Assembly (NCBI RefSeq): GCF_002165625.1
Contig: NZ_NGNS01000031.1
Coordinates: 1-41,103, forward strand
DNA length: 41,103 nucleotides
DNA from: Neiella marina
GTDB lineage: Bacteria > Pseudomonadota > Gammaproteobacteria > Enterobacterales > Neiellaceae
Direction: 5' to 3'
Shown: in pieces, positions 32,278-41,103 of the stretch
Numbering within the stretch: the first letter of the stretch is position 1
How the letters are laid out: the number at the start of each line of letters is the position of its first letter
Program-made: the position numbers and the translations under genes
Notes under the pieces: generated by a model
The model's database searches: none
Seen by the model: the letters and a program-made list of their open reading frames with translations, nothing else
Told to the model about the DNA's origin: nothing

Positions 32278-33372
32278 ATGAGCACAAAAAGATGGTCTGC
32301 GCTGCTGCTGACACTGTTGTTTACGTTGCAGACGGCGCCATTGGTCAAGGCCACCGAGCTGAAAGTTCGCGATGATTATCCCGAAGTCTATGTCGTTAAG
32401 AAAGGTGATACGCTGTGGGATATATCCGAGCTGTTTCTTGCTACACCTTGGCTTTGGCCACAATTGTGGCAGGCAAACCCGCAGGTTGATAACCCTCATC
32501 TGATTTATCCTGGCGATCATCTCTACCTTAACTTCATCAATGGTAAGCCGGTGCTCACCAAGAAGAAACGGATCAAGCTATCGCCGTCGATTCGCGCCAC
32601 GTCTAATGCTCAAGCGATTCCGACGTTGCCATTGACCGAACTAAAAGCCTACTTGAAGCGAGAACAAATCGTCAGTCGCGATGAGCTCAATGGCTTACCC
32701 ATGGTGCTGGGTACCAATGAGGGCAATAAACGCGGCTATGCTCAGCAACTTTGGTATGCCAAAGGAAACTACGATGGCGAACGTAACTACGGTATTTACC
32801 GCGTCGTCGGACCGTTGCAGCGGCCAAAGACCCATGAACACCTTGGTATCCGTTTGATGTTGGTTGCGGTTGCCAAAGCGAAAGTAGCCGATAAAGAGGG
32901 CATGATCGCACTAGATATTGAATCCAGCATTCAGGAAATTAATCAGGGCGATCGCATCTTACCGCTTTACCCTGCGGAGCAATTTTCCGCTGTGTTTCAG
33001 CCATCCTTTCCTGAGCAAGCCATCACCGGACAAATTATTGCGACACACAGTGATGGTCGCTACTTCATCGCCCATGAGATTGTGGTTATCGATCGAGGTG
33101 CGGCTGACGGCGTCAAGCCTGGCCATTTAATGAAAGTGATCCAAACGGGCAAACCGATTGTCGATGATGACAACCAGCCTGTTTACCTTGAGGATACCAG
33201 TCGTTACGACCAAATCGAGGGAGCGATTATTAACGTCGGTAAAACCCAGTTACCCGATGAAGTCCGCGGTCATCTGATGGTATTTAGAACCTTTGAAAAT
33301 GTCAGCTACGCTATGATTATGACCGCCGAGCGTCAGCTATCTCTGTTTGATACGGTGACTAGCGCTCAATAA
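32278..33372 (+). CDS. LysM-domain periplasmic protein
   Basis: The 364-aa product has a signal peptide (MSTKRWSALLLTLLFTLQTAPLVKA) and one LysM domain at about 35-85 (VYVVKKGDTLWDISELFLATPW, NPHLIYPGDHLYL), which binds peptidoglycan. The remaining ~275 residues form a beta-rich region of unassigned function (repeated motifs such as RILPLYPAEQFSAVF and RGAADGVKPGHLMKVIQ). It begins 27 bp upstream of dprA and has AAGGA before its ATG. Equivalent LysM genes lie before dprA in Vibrio and Shewanella as I recall. It probably acts at the cell wall; the precise role is unknown. Confidence 0.9.
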   Translation: MSTKRWSALLLTLLFTLQTAPLVKATELKVRDDYPEVYVVKKGDTLWDISELFLATPWLWPQLWQANPQVDNPHLIYPGDHLYLNFINGKPVLTKKKRIKLSPSIRATSNAQAIPTLPLTELKAYLKREQIVSRDELNGLPMVLGTNEGNKRGYAQQLWYAKGNYDGERNYGIYRVVGPLQRPKTHEHLGIRLMLVAVAKAKVADKEGMIALDIESSIQEINQGDRILPLYPAEQFSAVFQPSFPEQAITGQIIATHSDGRYFIAHEIVVIDRGAADGVKPGHLMKVIQTGKPIVDDDNQPVYLEDTSRYDQIEGAIINVGKTQLPDEVRGHLMVFRTFENVSYAMIMTAERQLSLFDTVTSAQ

Positions 33373-33399
33373 TGCCTTAAATGCTACAGGAGTCCGTTC

Positions 33400-34482
33400 A
33401 TGGAAGAACGACACCAGTGGCTGAACTTACTTGCAGTGCCAGGGATTGGTTCGTTGACCATTGCCCGCTGGTATCAGCATGGCCTCATGGCAGAGGTGTT
33501 CAGTCAAGATCCCATTACCCACAAAAAGCTGGGATTAAACCAAGCTCAGCATCACGCCCTTTGTCATCCCGATGAGCGTTTGATTCATCGAATTGAGCAC
33601 TGGTGCCAGCAAAGTGGTGGTTTTTACCTTCATCGCCAACATAGCGATTACCCGCAATTGCTCAACGAAATTACCGATCCGCCACCGATTTTGTTCGGCT
33701 TGGGCAACGTAGACTGTGTTGAGCAACCGCAGCTGGCCATTGTTGGCAGCCGTCATGCCAGCCCCAATGGCCGAGGTTTAGCGAAGCGATTTGCCGCTGA
33801 TGTCACCGCCTGCGGCTATCTGGTGTCGTCTGGATTGGCGTTAGGTATCGATGCCTGTGCGCATGAGGGGGCATTAGAGCGGGGCACAACATTAGCGGTG
33901 TTGGGTTCAGGGCTGGGTTCCATCTACCCTAAACGTCATCAAGGTTTGGCCCAGCGCATTATCGATAGTGGTGGTTTGTTGCTGAGCGAACAGCCGCCAT
34001 GGGTAAAACCACAAGGTTTTTTGTTTCCGCGTCGAAATCGGATTTTAAGTGGTTTGGCTGAGGGCGTGCTGGTGGTCGAGGCTAGTGAACGCTCGGGTTC
34101 GTTGATCACCGCTCGATTGGCTGCTGAACAAGGTCGTGAAGTATTTGCGCTACCGGGAGCGATCGGTAACCCAAACAGCAAGGGCTGCCATCGTTTGATC
34201 AAAGATGGCGCGGTGCTCGTAGAGGAAGTAGCAGATATTTTTATAGTCCCAAGTTTAAAACCTGGGAGCGCGCCCCCAAATAGTTCTGCAGAAGCACAAC
34301 AACAAACATTGCCAAAAAGTGTTTTGTTGGATAACGTTAGAGACAGTGCTACCTCAGTAGATGAATTAGTCCAACAAACCGGTCTAGCCGTCGATGTAGT
34401 GCTGTCAGAGCTACTAACTCTTGAACTGCAAGGTTATGTAGCTGCCGTTCCGGGAGGTTTTATCCGTTTACGGGGGAGCTGA
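33400..34482 (+). CDS. dprA: DNA-processing protein DprA (Smf)
   Basis: The 360-aa protein (E. coli Smf 374) binds single-stranded DNA taken up in transformation and loads RecA. The N-terminal HhH/SAM-like part ([18 protein letters not shown]) is followed by the Rossmann-like DprA core: [87 protein letters not shown] and [24 protein letters not shown]-terminal winged-helix region ([29 protein letters not shown]) completes it. The ribosome-binding site CAGGAG is 8 nt upstream. Presence alone does not prove competence; it is widespread. Confidence 0.95.
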   Translation: MEERHQWLNLLAVPGIGSLTIARWYQHGLMAEVFSQDPITHKKLGLNQAQHHALCHPDERLIHRIEHWCQQSGGFYLHRQHSDYPQLLNEITDPPPILFGLGNVDCVEQPQLAIVGSRHASPNGRGLAKRFAADVTACGYLVSSGLALGIDACAHEGALERGTTLAVLGSGLGSIYPKRHQGLAQRIIDSGGLLLSEQPPWVKPQGFLFPRRNRILSGLAEGVLVVEASERSGSLITARLAAEQGREVFALPGAIGNPNSKGCHRLIKDGAVLVEEVADIFIVPSLKPGSAPPNSSAEAQQQTLPKSVLLDNVRDSATSVDELVQQTGLAVDVVLSELLTLELQGYVAAVPGGFIRLRGS

Positions 34483-34483
34483 C

Positions 34484-34957
34484 ATGTTTGATATTTTGAT
34501 GTATCTGTTTGAAAATTTTATCCACAGTGAAGTGGAAATTATGGTCGACCATGATGAGTTGACCGAAGAGCTCACCCGTGCAGGTTTCCATAAAGAGGAA
34601 ATCCTCAAAGCGTTGGCGTGGCTTGAGCGTCTTGCAGACTTGCAAGATAGCGACAAACATCCTTACCTGTACAAGCAGACGCAACCCGCTGTTCGCATCT
34701 ACACGGCTGATGAAATGGCCAAGGTTGATGCTAACTGCCGCGGTTTCTTGATGTTCCTTGAGCAGGCTCAGGTCCTTGATAATAGCACTCGTGAAATGGT
34801 CATTGACCGTGTGATGGAGCTCGATATGGCTGAAATCACACTGGAAGATCTGAAGTGGGTGGTATTGATGGTGTTGTTTAATGTGCCAGGAAAAGAAGGT
34901 GCATATTCGCAGATGGAAGATCTGTTATTCGACATCAATGAAGGTTATCTGAACTAG
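34484..34957 (+). CDS. smg: Smg family protein (DUF494)
   Basis: The 157-aa protein has exactly the length of E. coli Smg. It begins [35 protein letters not shown], followed by [17 protein letters not shown] and the C-terminal [19 protein letters not shown], all typical of DUF494. It is acidic, mostly helical and cytoplasmic. The ATG lies 1 nt after the dprA stop, so translation is coupled. The function is not established; the conserved dprA-smg-yrdD link suggests a role in DNA handling, which is inference. Confidence 0.95.
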   Translation: MFDILMYLFENFIHSEVEIMVDHDELTEELTRAGFHKEEILKALAWLERLADLQDSDKHPYLYKQTQPAVRIYTADEMAKVDANCRGFLMFLEQAQVLDNSTREMVIDRVMELDMAEITLEDLKWVVLMVLFNVPGKEGAYSQMEDLLFDINEGYLN

Positions 34958-34977
34958 ATGCTATACCTGTTACCACA

Positions 34978-35541
34978 ATGAGTAGCGGTATAGACCACAA
35001 ATTATTTAGTCAGCATGAACATGCCCTTGAGCAAGACCATGGTGACTGTCCTCAGTGCGGCCATAAATTACTGTTGAAACACGGTAAGCGTGGCCCTTTT
35101 ATCGGTTGCAGCCATTATCCCGAATGTGATTATCTGCAGCCGCTCCATCATCATGCCGACTCTAGCATCAAACAGGTGCTCGATGGCACTTCATGTCCTG
35201 AGTGTGGCAAACAGTTAGCACTCAAGCAGGGCCGTTATGGCATGTTTGTCGGCTGCACTGGCTTTCCAGAATGCCATCACACCGAACAAATTGATGACAC
35301 GCCATCGACTGAACTAACCTGCCCAAAGTGTAAAAAAGGCCAATTGATTGAGCGCACATCGCGCTACGGTAAATCGTTTTACGCCTGCAGCAGCTATCCG
35401 AAATGCCAGTTTGCGGTGAACCATCCACCGCGTCAGGGCAACTGCCAGTTTTGTGGTTTTGAGTTGCTCGTCGAGCGCAAAATGGCGTCCGGCAAGGTGT
35501 TAGTCTGTGCTAGTAAGAAGTGCGGCAAAAAGCAACAGTAG
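34978..35541 (+). CDS. yrdD: Topoisomerase-type zinc-finger protein YrdD
   Basis: The 187-aa product (E. coli YrdD 180) consists of four tandem C4-type zinc ribbons of the topoisomerase I C-terminal kind. They start at CPQCGHKLLLKHGKRG, CPECGKQLALKQGRYG, CPKCKKGQLIERTSRYG and CQFCGFELLVERKMASG, each with a second Cys pair (for example GCSHYPECDYL and GCTGFPECHHT). The topoisomerase catalytic domain is absent. It probably binds single-stranded DNA. It follows smg by 20 bp on the same strand, and its end overlaps a hairpin that may terminate the operon. Confidence 0.93.
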   Translation: MSSGIDHKLFSQHEHALEQDHGDCPQCGHKLLLKHGKRGPFIGCSHYPECDYLQPLHHHADSSIKQVLDGTSCPECGKQLALKQGRYGMFVGCTGFPECHHTEQIDDTPSTELTCPKCKKGQLIERTSRYGKSFYACSSYPKCQFAVNHPPRQGNCQFCGFELLVERKMASGKVLVCASKKCGKKQQ

Positions 35542-35553
35542 TGCTTTTTGCCG
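35523..35553. terminator. Bidirectional hairpin between yrdD and purK
   Basis: CGGCAAAAAGCA at 35523-35534 pairs perfectly over 12 bp with TGCTTTTTGCCG at 35542-35553. The 7-nt loop contains the yrdD stop codon, so the left arm lies inside the coding sequence. Because the arms carry A5 and T5 tracts, a short GCA/TGC stem followed by TTTTT could terminate transcripts from both sides of this convergent gap. Confidence 0.65.
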
Positions 35554-35564
35554 TTAGTGAGTGT

Positions 35565-36704
35565 TTACTGGGCTAACTTTTGGCTGGCGTCTTTTAACCC
35601 TGGGAAGTCTCCTTCCGGCAGTAAGGCTAACAAGCGGTTTAACTGTGCCAATAACTGCTCTTGATCGCTGGCCGCAACATTAATGTGGCCCATTTTGCGA
35701 CCTGCTCGTTTGTCTTTGCCATACCAATGCAAGTGAACACCCGCCAGAGCGTGCGCTGCGCTATCCACATAGTCACAACCGAGAATATTTACCATGGCTG
35801 TTGGCCGAACTAATTCGGTACTGCCGAGTGGTAAGTCGCACACCGCGCGTAAGTGGTTTTCGAATTGACAAACATCAGCCCCTTGTTGGGTCCAGTGACC
35901 AGAATTGTGTACTCGTGGTGCCAGTTCATTGACCAGCAAGGTGCCTTTGACATCAAAGAACTCAATGGCCAGCACGCCAACGTAATCCAACTCAGTGGCA
36001 ATCTTGCTGAATGCATCGACCGCTTGTTGTTGCAACTCAGCGGATGCTGCTGGTGCGTATGACAGGCTCAGGACACCGTTTTCATGATGATTCTGGGTGA
36101 TCGGATAAACCGACACGTCGCCAGCACGATTGCGAACCCCGATCACTGATACTTCGCGATCGAATGGCACCCACTCTTCAGCAACCATGGCTTGATTTGC
36201 CGAGCTCTCGGCCAAGAAGGTTTCAATTTCGGCCCACACGGTATCGATGTCATCGGCAGATTTGAGACGCCACTGACCTTTGCCATCATAGCCTTCAAGT
36301 GCGCTTTTCAGCACTAACGGCAAGCCAATCTCAGTTGTTGCTTGTTGTAAATCGGCTTTAGTGGCCAATACCTTGTATTTAGCATTGGCGACATCGACTC
36401 GATCCAATAGCTGCTTTTCCAAGCGGCGGTCACCGCCAACACGAATGGCCCGCTCGCCGGGCAAAAACTTACCACTGGCTTGACTCTCAACCAGAATGTC
36501 GTTGGGAATGTGTTCAAACTCGGCGGTAATGACATCACAGTCATTAATGCCTGCGGCCAAGTCTTGTTGGTAATCTTGCAGCGTGACTGGATGGACTACC
36601 GTATGGCTTCTGACATCATAAGCGTGGACCTGAATGCCTAACGGTGCGCCCGCCAATGCCATCATTCGAGCCAGCTGACCGGCTCCCAACACCAATACCT
36701 TCAT
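35565..36704 (-). CDS. purK: N5-carboxyaminoimidazole ribonucleotide synthase PurK
   Basis: The 379-aa ATP-grasp enzyme makes N5-CAIR from AIR, bicarbonate and ATP in purine synthesis. The N-terminal preATP-grasp part starts MKVLVLGAGQLARMMALAG. ATP-binding elements include LPLVLKSALEGYDGKGQWRL and VAEEWVPFDREVSVIGVRN. The metal site is in LAIEFFDVKGTLLVNELAPRVHNSGHWTQQ. It is slightly longer than E. coli PurK (355) and close to Vibrio sizes as I remember them. Its start is 4 nt after the purE stop, and the ribosome-binding site GAGGA overlaps the end of purE, so the two are coupled. Confidence 0.96.
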   Translation of the reverse strand: MKVLVLGAGQLARMMALAGAPLGIQVHAYDVRSHTVVHPVTLQDYQQDLAAGINDCDVITAEFEHIPNDILVESQASGKFLPGERAIRVGGDRRLEKQLLDRVDVANAKYKVLATKADLQQATTEIGLPLVLKSALEGYDGKGQWRLKSADDIDTVWAEIETFLAESSANQAMVAEEWVPFDREVSVIGVRNRAGDVSVYPITQNHHENGVLSLSYAPAASAELQQQAVDAFSKIATELDYVGVLAIEFFDVKGTLLVNELAPRVHNSGHWTQQGADVCQFENHLRAVCDLPLGSTELVRPTAMVNILGCDYVDSAAHALAGVHLHWYGKDKRAGRKMGHINVAASDQEQLLAQLNRLLALLPEGDFPGLKDASQKLAQ

Positions 36705-36708
36705 GCAA

Positions 36709-37194
36709 TTAGTCCTCAGACGGATCCGGCTGGCTCAACACGGTGTCCGTTTGGTTTTTACGGAACTCATCGACTTTTGCTTGGACGGCGGGGTCAAAGG
36801 CGCCAATGATTTGAGCCGCCAATAAGCCGGCGTTGGCTGCACCAGCATCGCCAATGGCCAAGGTACCAACGGCAACACCTTTTGGCATTTGCACGATTGA
36901 TAGCAGTGAGTCGATTCCTTTTAGCATCCGAGATTGCACTGGCACACCCAGTACTGGCAGGCTAGTAAACGCGGCCGTCATACCCGGCAAATGAGCGGCG
37001 CCGCCTGCGCCTCCGATGATCACTTTCAGGCCTCGCTCTTGCGCAGAACTGGCATATTCGGCAAGCAGTTGGGGAGTGCGGTGGGCAGAAACCACTTTGG
37101 TTTCGTACTCAATGCCAAATGTATCTAACATATCGGCGGCGTGCTTCATGGTGGGCCAGTCTGACTTTGACCCCATGATAATTCCAACTTGCAT
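36709..37194 (-). CDS. purE: N5-carboxyaminoimidazole ribonucleotide mutase PurE
   Basis: The 161-aa class I PurE converts N5-CAIR to CAIR, taking the labile product of PurK. Signature segments are [27 protein letters not shown] with the catalytic His, and [16 protein letters not shown]. The ATG at 37194 is chosen because AGGAA lies 6 nt upstream and it starts the conserved [12 protein letters not shown]; the frame stays open 61 codons further upstream without homology. It leads the purEK operon, divergent from tsaC. A TATAAT-like -10 lies about 45 bp upstream. Confidence 0.96.
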   Translation of the reverse strand: MQVGIIMGSKSDWPTMKHAADMLDTFGIEYETKVVSAHRTPQLLAEYASSAQERGLKVIIGGAGGAAHLPGMTAAFTSLPVLGVPVQSRMLKGIDSLLSIVQMPKGVAVGTLAIGDAGAANAGLLAAQIIGAFDPAVQAKVDEFRKNQTDTVLSQPDPSED

Positions 37195-37239
37195 GGCTAT
37201 TTCCTGCTGTTCGAGCGGTATTAAATCAAAAGTGGCGGA

Positions 37240-37245
37240 ATTATA
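37240..37245 (-). promoter_or_regulatory. Candidate -10 of purEK
   Basis: A perfect TATAAT on the minus strand about 45 bp before the purE ATG. The best -35 at 17 bp (TTCAAC) is weak. I see no clear PurR box (ACGCAAACGTTTGCGT type) in this gap. Confidence 0.45.
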
Positions 37246-37383
37246 GCGATTTTCGCCATCAAGTTGAATTCGCAAGCGCTGCTGATTCGCACAAATGCTG
37301 ATGACAAAGCTGCACAGTACCCTCGGTTGGTGATTTGCGGTAAGCTCCGACCATTCGTAAATGCAAATGACTACCACTTAGGA

Positions 37384-37932
37384 ATGATTGATCCGTTACT
37401 GGCACTGAACCAAGGCGAGGTAATTGCCTATCCAACTGAAGCAGTTTTTGGCTTGGGCTGCGACCCAGACAATGAAGCGGCAGTGATGAAGCTTTTGGCA
37501 ATCAAGCAACGACCTATCGAGAAAGGCTTAATCTTAGTTGCAGCCAATGCCCAGCAACTTGCTGATTATGTCAATTTTGAGTCGCTGTCAGCAGAACAGC
37601 GTCACCGCGTTGATGCCAGTTGGCCGGGACCGTTTTCTTGGGTGATTGAAAAGCAGCCACAGGTACCGACATTCCTCAGTGGTCAGTTTGATTCGTTGGC
37701 CGTGCGAGTCAGCGCCCATCCGGAAGTACAAAAACTTTGTTTGGCGTTTGGTAAGCCGCTGGTATCAACCAGCGCTAATCTAACGGGCGAGCCGCCATGC
37801 CGGACCACCGAGCAAGTGATCGCTCAGCTTGGTGAATTGCTCGTGGCGGTTCAGCCGGGTGAATGCGACATCAATGCCAACCCAAGCGAGATCCGTGATG
37901 CTCGCAGTAATCAAATTCTTCGCCCCAGTTAG
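37384..37932 (+). CDS. tsaC: Threonylcarbamoyl-AMP synthase TsaC
   Basis: The 182-aa YrdC-type protein (E. coli TsaC 190) makes threonylcarbamoyl-AMP for the t6A37 modification of ANN-decoding tRNAs. Conserved segments are VIAYPTEAVFGLGCDPDNEAAV, KQRPIEKGLILVA, WPGPFSWVI, FDSLAVRVSAHP, GKPLVSTSANLTGEPPCRT and NPSEIRDA. The start is uncertain. The ATG at 37384 has AGGA directly against it, too close for a normal ribosome-binding site, and leaves the N-terminus about 9 residues shorter than E. coli. In-frame GTG and TTG codons upstream (back to 37264) are alternatives. It is followed by hemF. Confidence 0.92.
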   Translation: MIDPLLALNQGEVIAYPTEAVFGLGCDPDNEAAVMKLLAIKQRPIEKGLILVAANAQQLADYVNFESLSAEQRHRVDASWPGPFSWVIEKQPQVPTFLSGQFDSLAVRVSAHPEVQKLCLAFGKPLVSTSANLTGEPPCRTTEQVIAQLGELLVAVQPGECDINANPSEIRDARSNQILRPS

Positions 37933-37944
37933 TGGCCCAGCTAA

Positions 37945-39341
<1,397 letters not shown>

Positions 39342-39426
39342 TATCGTGTCCTCACGAATTTGGCGCAGTGTATCAAACTTAGCCGCCATTACTCCGCATA
39401 ATACCGCCAGCATTTGAGGCCTTACT

Positions 39427-40251
39427 ATGGATCAGTACGCCGTTTTCGGTCGCCCCATTCAACAAAGCAAGTCACCTTTTATCCATCGTCTGTTCGCTGA
39501 ACAAACTCATCAGCAACTCACTTATGGAGCGATTGAGCCGAGCGAAGATGAATCATTTGCCGAAGCTGCCACGGCGTTTTTCCAAAGTGGCGGCAAAGGT
39601 TGTAATGTCACCATGCCGTTTAAACATGACGCCCATGAGTTTGCCAGCCAATTATCCGAACGGGCTAAGATCGCAGGTGCGGTCAATACTCTCAAGCTGT
39701 TAGATGATGGTGGCATCTTAGGAGACAACACCGACGGTGCCGGATTGGTTGCGGATCTCAAACTCAATCACGTTGAACTTGAAGGTGCACGTATCTTAAT
39801 TATTGGTGCTGGCGGTGCCGCTCGTGGAACCTTGCTGCCATTATTAGAGGAAAAGCCTGCCCAGCTGGATATTGTCAATCGCACGGCGAGTAAGGCCCAG
39901 CAATTGGCCGACTTGTTTCCTAACCATGACAATATCAGTGCGCTTGGCTTTCAAGCTTTGGCGGACAGTTATGATGTGGTGATTAACAGTACTTCTGCCA
40001 GTATGACCGAACAGCTACCGCCGGTTCCTGCTGCCATTATTAATGAAAACACGTGTGTGTATGACATGGTATATCGTCAGCAGCCAACTGTGTTTATGGA
40101 GTGGGCGACGCACTTAGGCGCGCGCAAAGCGATTGATGGTCTTGGTATGCTGGTGGCTCAAGCGGCCGAATCATTTGCAGTCTGGCGTGGCATTCGCCCA
40201 GGTATGCGTCAAGTGCTGAGAGAGTTGAACAAGAACCTCGGACGGATTTAG
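39427..40251 (+). CDS. aroE: Shikimate dehydrogenase AroE
   Basis: The 274-aa NADPH enzyme (E. coli 272) reduces 3-dehydroshikimate to shikimate in aromatic amino-acid synthesis. The substrate domain starts [20 protein letters not shown]. The catalytic Lys66 is in NVTMPFKHD and Asp103 in GDNTDGAGL. The NADP site is [18 protein letters not shown] with [14 protein letters not shown] giving the phosphate-binding Arg. The C-terminal [19 protein letters not shown] is standard. In E. coli the order is tsaC-aroE-yrdB-yrdA; here hemF and the haemoglobin lie between tsaC and aroE, and no yrdB is present. Confidence 0.97.
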   Translation: MDQYAVFGRPIQQSKSPFIHRLFAEQTHQQLTYGAIEPSEDESFAEAATAFFQSGGKGCNVTMPFKHDAHEFASQLSERAKIAGAVNTLKLLDDGGILGDNTDGAGLVADLKLNHVELEGARILIIGAGGAARGTLLPLLEEKPAQLDIVNRTASKAQQLADLFPNHDNISALGFQALADSYDVVINSTSASMTEQLPPVPAAIINENTCVYDMVYRQQPTVFMEWATHLGARKAIDGLGMLVAQAAESFAVWRGIRPGMRQVLRELNKNLGRI

Positions 40252-40275
40252 CGGTCATTCCCAATGCGGTAACGT

Positions 40276-40309
40276 ACCGTTCGTATTAACGCTGACGAAT
40301 ACGAACGGT
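40276..40309. terminator. Bidirectional terminator hairpin between aroE and yrdA
   Basis: ACCGTTCGTATT at 40276-40287 pairs perfectly over 12 bp with AATACGAACGGT at 40298-40309 around a 10-nt loop, in the gap between the convergent aroE and yrdA genes. T-rich sequence (CTTTTCTTCTTTATT) follows on the plus strand, which suits termination of aroE transcripts. Confidence 0.75.
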
Positions 40310-40325
40310 CATCAGCTTTTCTTCT

Positions 40326-40883
40326 TTATTCTTCTAAATAGTCATTCTTCCACTGAACATAGTTATCGGCTGACTTCTGTAAGCCCGCTATTTCTTGTTC
40401 TGTAAGAGGACGTTTCTTGTGTGCCGGACTACCAACATATAAGTGGCCACTTTCGAGGCGCTTACCTGGAGGTACTAAAGTACCGGCTCCGATCATCACA
40501 TCATCTTCAACAACAGCGCCATCGAGCACAATGGCACCCATGCCGACTAATACCCGATTACCGATAACGCACCCATGAAGTACTGCTTTGTGACCAACAG
40601 TCACATCATCGCCAATAATCAGCGGATAACCGTCGGGGTTGGCTGGGTTCTTATGAGTGACATGAAGCGCTGATCCATCTTGTACGTTTGAGCGCTGACC
40701 AATGCGGATGACATTGACGTCGCCTCGAGCGGCGACCAATGGCCAAATGCTGCTCTCGTCACCAATATGAATATCACCCATCAACACACAGCTCGGATCG
40801 ATATAACAATTGTTACCTAGGGTAGGTGTAATTCCCTTATATGGACGTAATGGTCCCGAATGACTATTCATCTTATTGTGCAT
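40326..40883 (-). CDS. yrdA: Gamma-carbonic-anhydrase family protein YrdA
   Basis: The 185-aa protein (E. coli YrdA 184) is a left-handed beta-helix trimer of hexapeptide repeats (for example YIDPSCVLMGDIHIGDESSIW, IGNRVLVGMGAIVLDGAVVEDDVMIG). The three metal-ligand histidines are in ALHVTHKN and TVGHKAVLHGC. It may hydrate CO2 or act on another substrate; YrdA activity is not settled. A C-terminal helix (LTEQEIAGLQKSADNYVQW) is typical. AAGGGG precedes the ATG at 40883. It is divergent from the rRNA-type promoter at the right edge, as in Shewanella-like genomes. Confidence 0.95.
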   Translation of the reverse strand: MHNKMNSHSGPLRPYKGITPTLGNNCYIDPSCVLMGDIHIGDESSIWPLVAARGDVNVIRIGQRSNVQDGSALHVTHKNPANPDGYPLIIGDDVTVGHKAVLHGCVIGNRVLVGMGAIVLDGAVVEDDVMIGAGTLVPPGKRLESGHLYVGSPAHKKRPLTEQEIAGLQKSADNYVQWKNDYLEE

Positions 40884-40984
40884 AAAAATCCCCTTGGTTA
40901 ATTGCTAGCCGAATTTTACTCAGTTTTTACAAAATTGTACGTTTGAGCACCTATAAACACTGGGTTTTGAGTATAAATGAAATA

Positions 40985-41044
40985 AATATAAAAAAGTTCA
41001 AAAAAGCCCTTGACCGAATTCGAAGAGTCCCTATAATGCGCCTC
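40985..41044 (+). promoter_or_regulatory. rRNA operon promoter (UP element, -35, -10)
   Basis: A-tracts at 40985-41005 resemble an UP element. They are followed by -35 TTGACC (41010-41015), a 16-bp spacer, -10 TATAAT (41032-41037) and a GC-rich discriminator (GCGCCTCC). This combination is typical of growth-rate- and ppGpp-controlled rrn P1 promoters. Transcription would start near 41044 and run out of the window, probably into 16S rRNA, given yrdA next to rrn in related genomes. Bases 41045-41103 would be leader; no 16S sequence is reached. Confidence 0.8.
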
Positions 41045-41103
41045 CACTGCTTCGGGGCAACGGCAAACTTCTAAAGTTTCAAACTTTCTCGAAGCACTCA
41101 ATC

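Noticed and set aside
34518-34526. Perfect DnaA box TTATCCACA inside smg
   Set aside because: A single 9-mer match is expected at a rate of roughly one per few such windows on both strands, it lies in coding sequence, and no cluster of boxes or AT-rich unwinding region is nearby, so it does not mark oriC.
37195-37377. N-terminal 61-residue extension of PurE
   Set aside because: It has no family similarity, and a good ribosome-binding site precedes the ATG at 37194, where the conserved PurE start lies.
40916-41101. 61-aa minus-strand ORF at the right edge
   Set aside because: It runs through the rRNA-type promoter, has AT-driven composition, no ribosome-binding site and no recognisable motif.

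Overview
The window looks like about 41 kb of chromosome from a free-living gammaproteobacterium, most likely a marine Alteromonadales-type organism. The gene order glyS-glyQ-tag-tusA-fadA-fadB-pepQ-yigZ-trkH-hemG-trkH-trkA-rsmB-fmt-def-LysM-dprA-smg-yrdD-purK-purE-tsaC-hemF-aroE-yrdA-rrn resembles the origin-proximal block of Shewanella and relatives as I remember it. The segment dprA-smg-yrdD-tsaC-aroE-yrdA and the run def-fmt-rsmB-trkA also match the E. coli order. Two perfect 16-bp parS sites, near 14.0 and 18.4 kb, fit a position close to oriC. The genus cannot be fixed from the sequence alone. I saw no tRNA, CRISPR array, insertion sequence or prophage.

Layout. 1-185: a terminator-like hairpin runs straight into 16 nt identical to the Tn5/Nextera mosaic end, so the first ~104 bases may be a library or assembly chimera. 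186-5686 (minus): a MexEF/OqxAB-like RND efflux operon, followed by a secreted NTF2-like protein and two small proteins I do not recognise. A LysR regulator is divergent from it (5853-6830). 6841-14539: accessory genes, namely a YjbR-like protein, a secreted GH5 glycosidase behind a LacI-type palindrome, a 1753-residue hybrid sensor kinase and a lipoprotein. 14678-22165: glyQS, tag, tusA and the fadBA beta-oxidation operon, with FadR-type and PsrA-type operators upstream. 22397-29344: pepQ, yigZ, and K+ uptake genes (two trkH paralogues and trkA) around hemG. 29348-32145 (minus): rsmB, fmt, def. 32278-35541 (plus): LysM protein, dprA, smg, yrdD. 35565-41103: purEK, tsaC, hemF, a truncated haemoglobin, aroE and yrdA, ending at a strong rRNA-type promoter that reads out of the right edge.

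How the genes work together. Most are housekeeping: glycyl-tRNA charging, N-formylation and deformylation of new proteins, 16S rRNA and tRNA modification, purine, shikimate and haem synthesis, K+ uptake and fatty-acid degradation. Haem genes hemG and hemF sit in the same block as a haem-binding globin. The accessory left third holds efflux, polysaccharide degradation and complex signalling. No clearly new multi-gene system stands out. The observations most worth a second look are the paired parS sites around glyQS-tag, the small-protein tail of the efflux operon, the very large dual-sensor kinase, the dual FadR/PsrA control region and the mosaic-end junction at the left edge.
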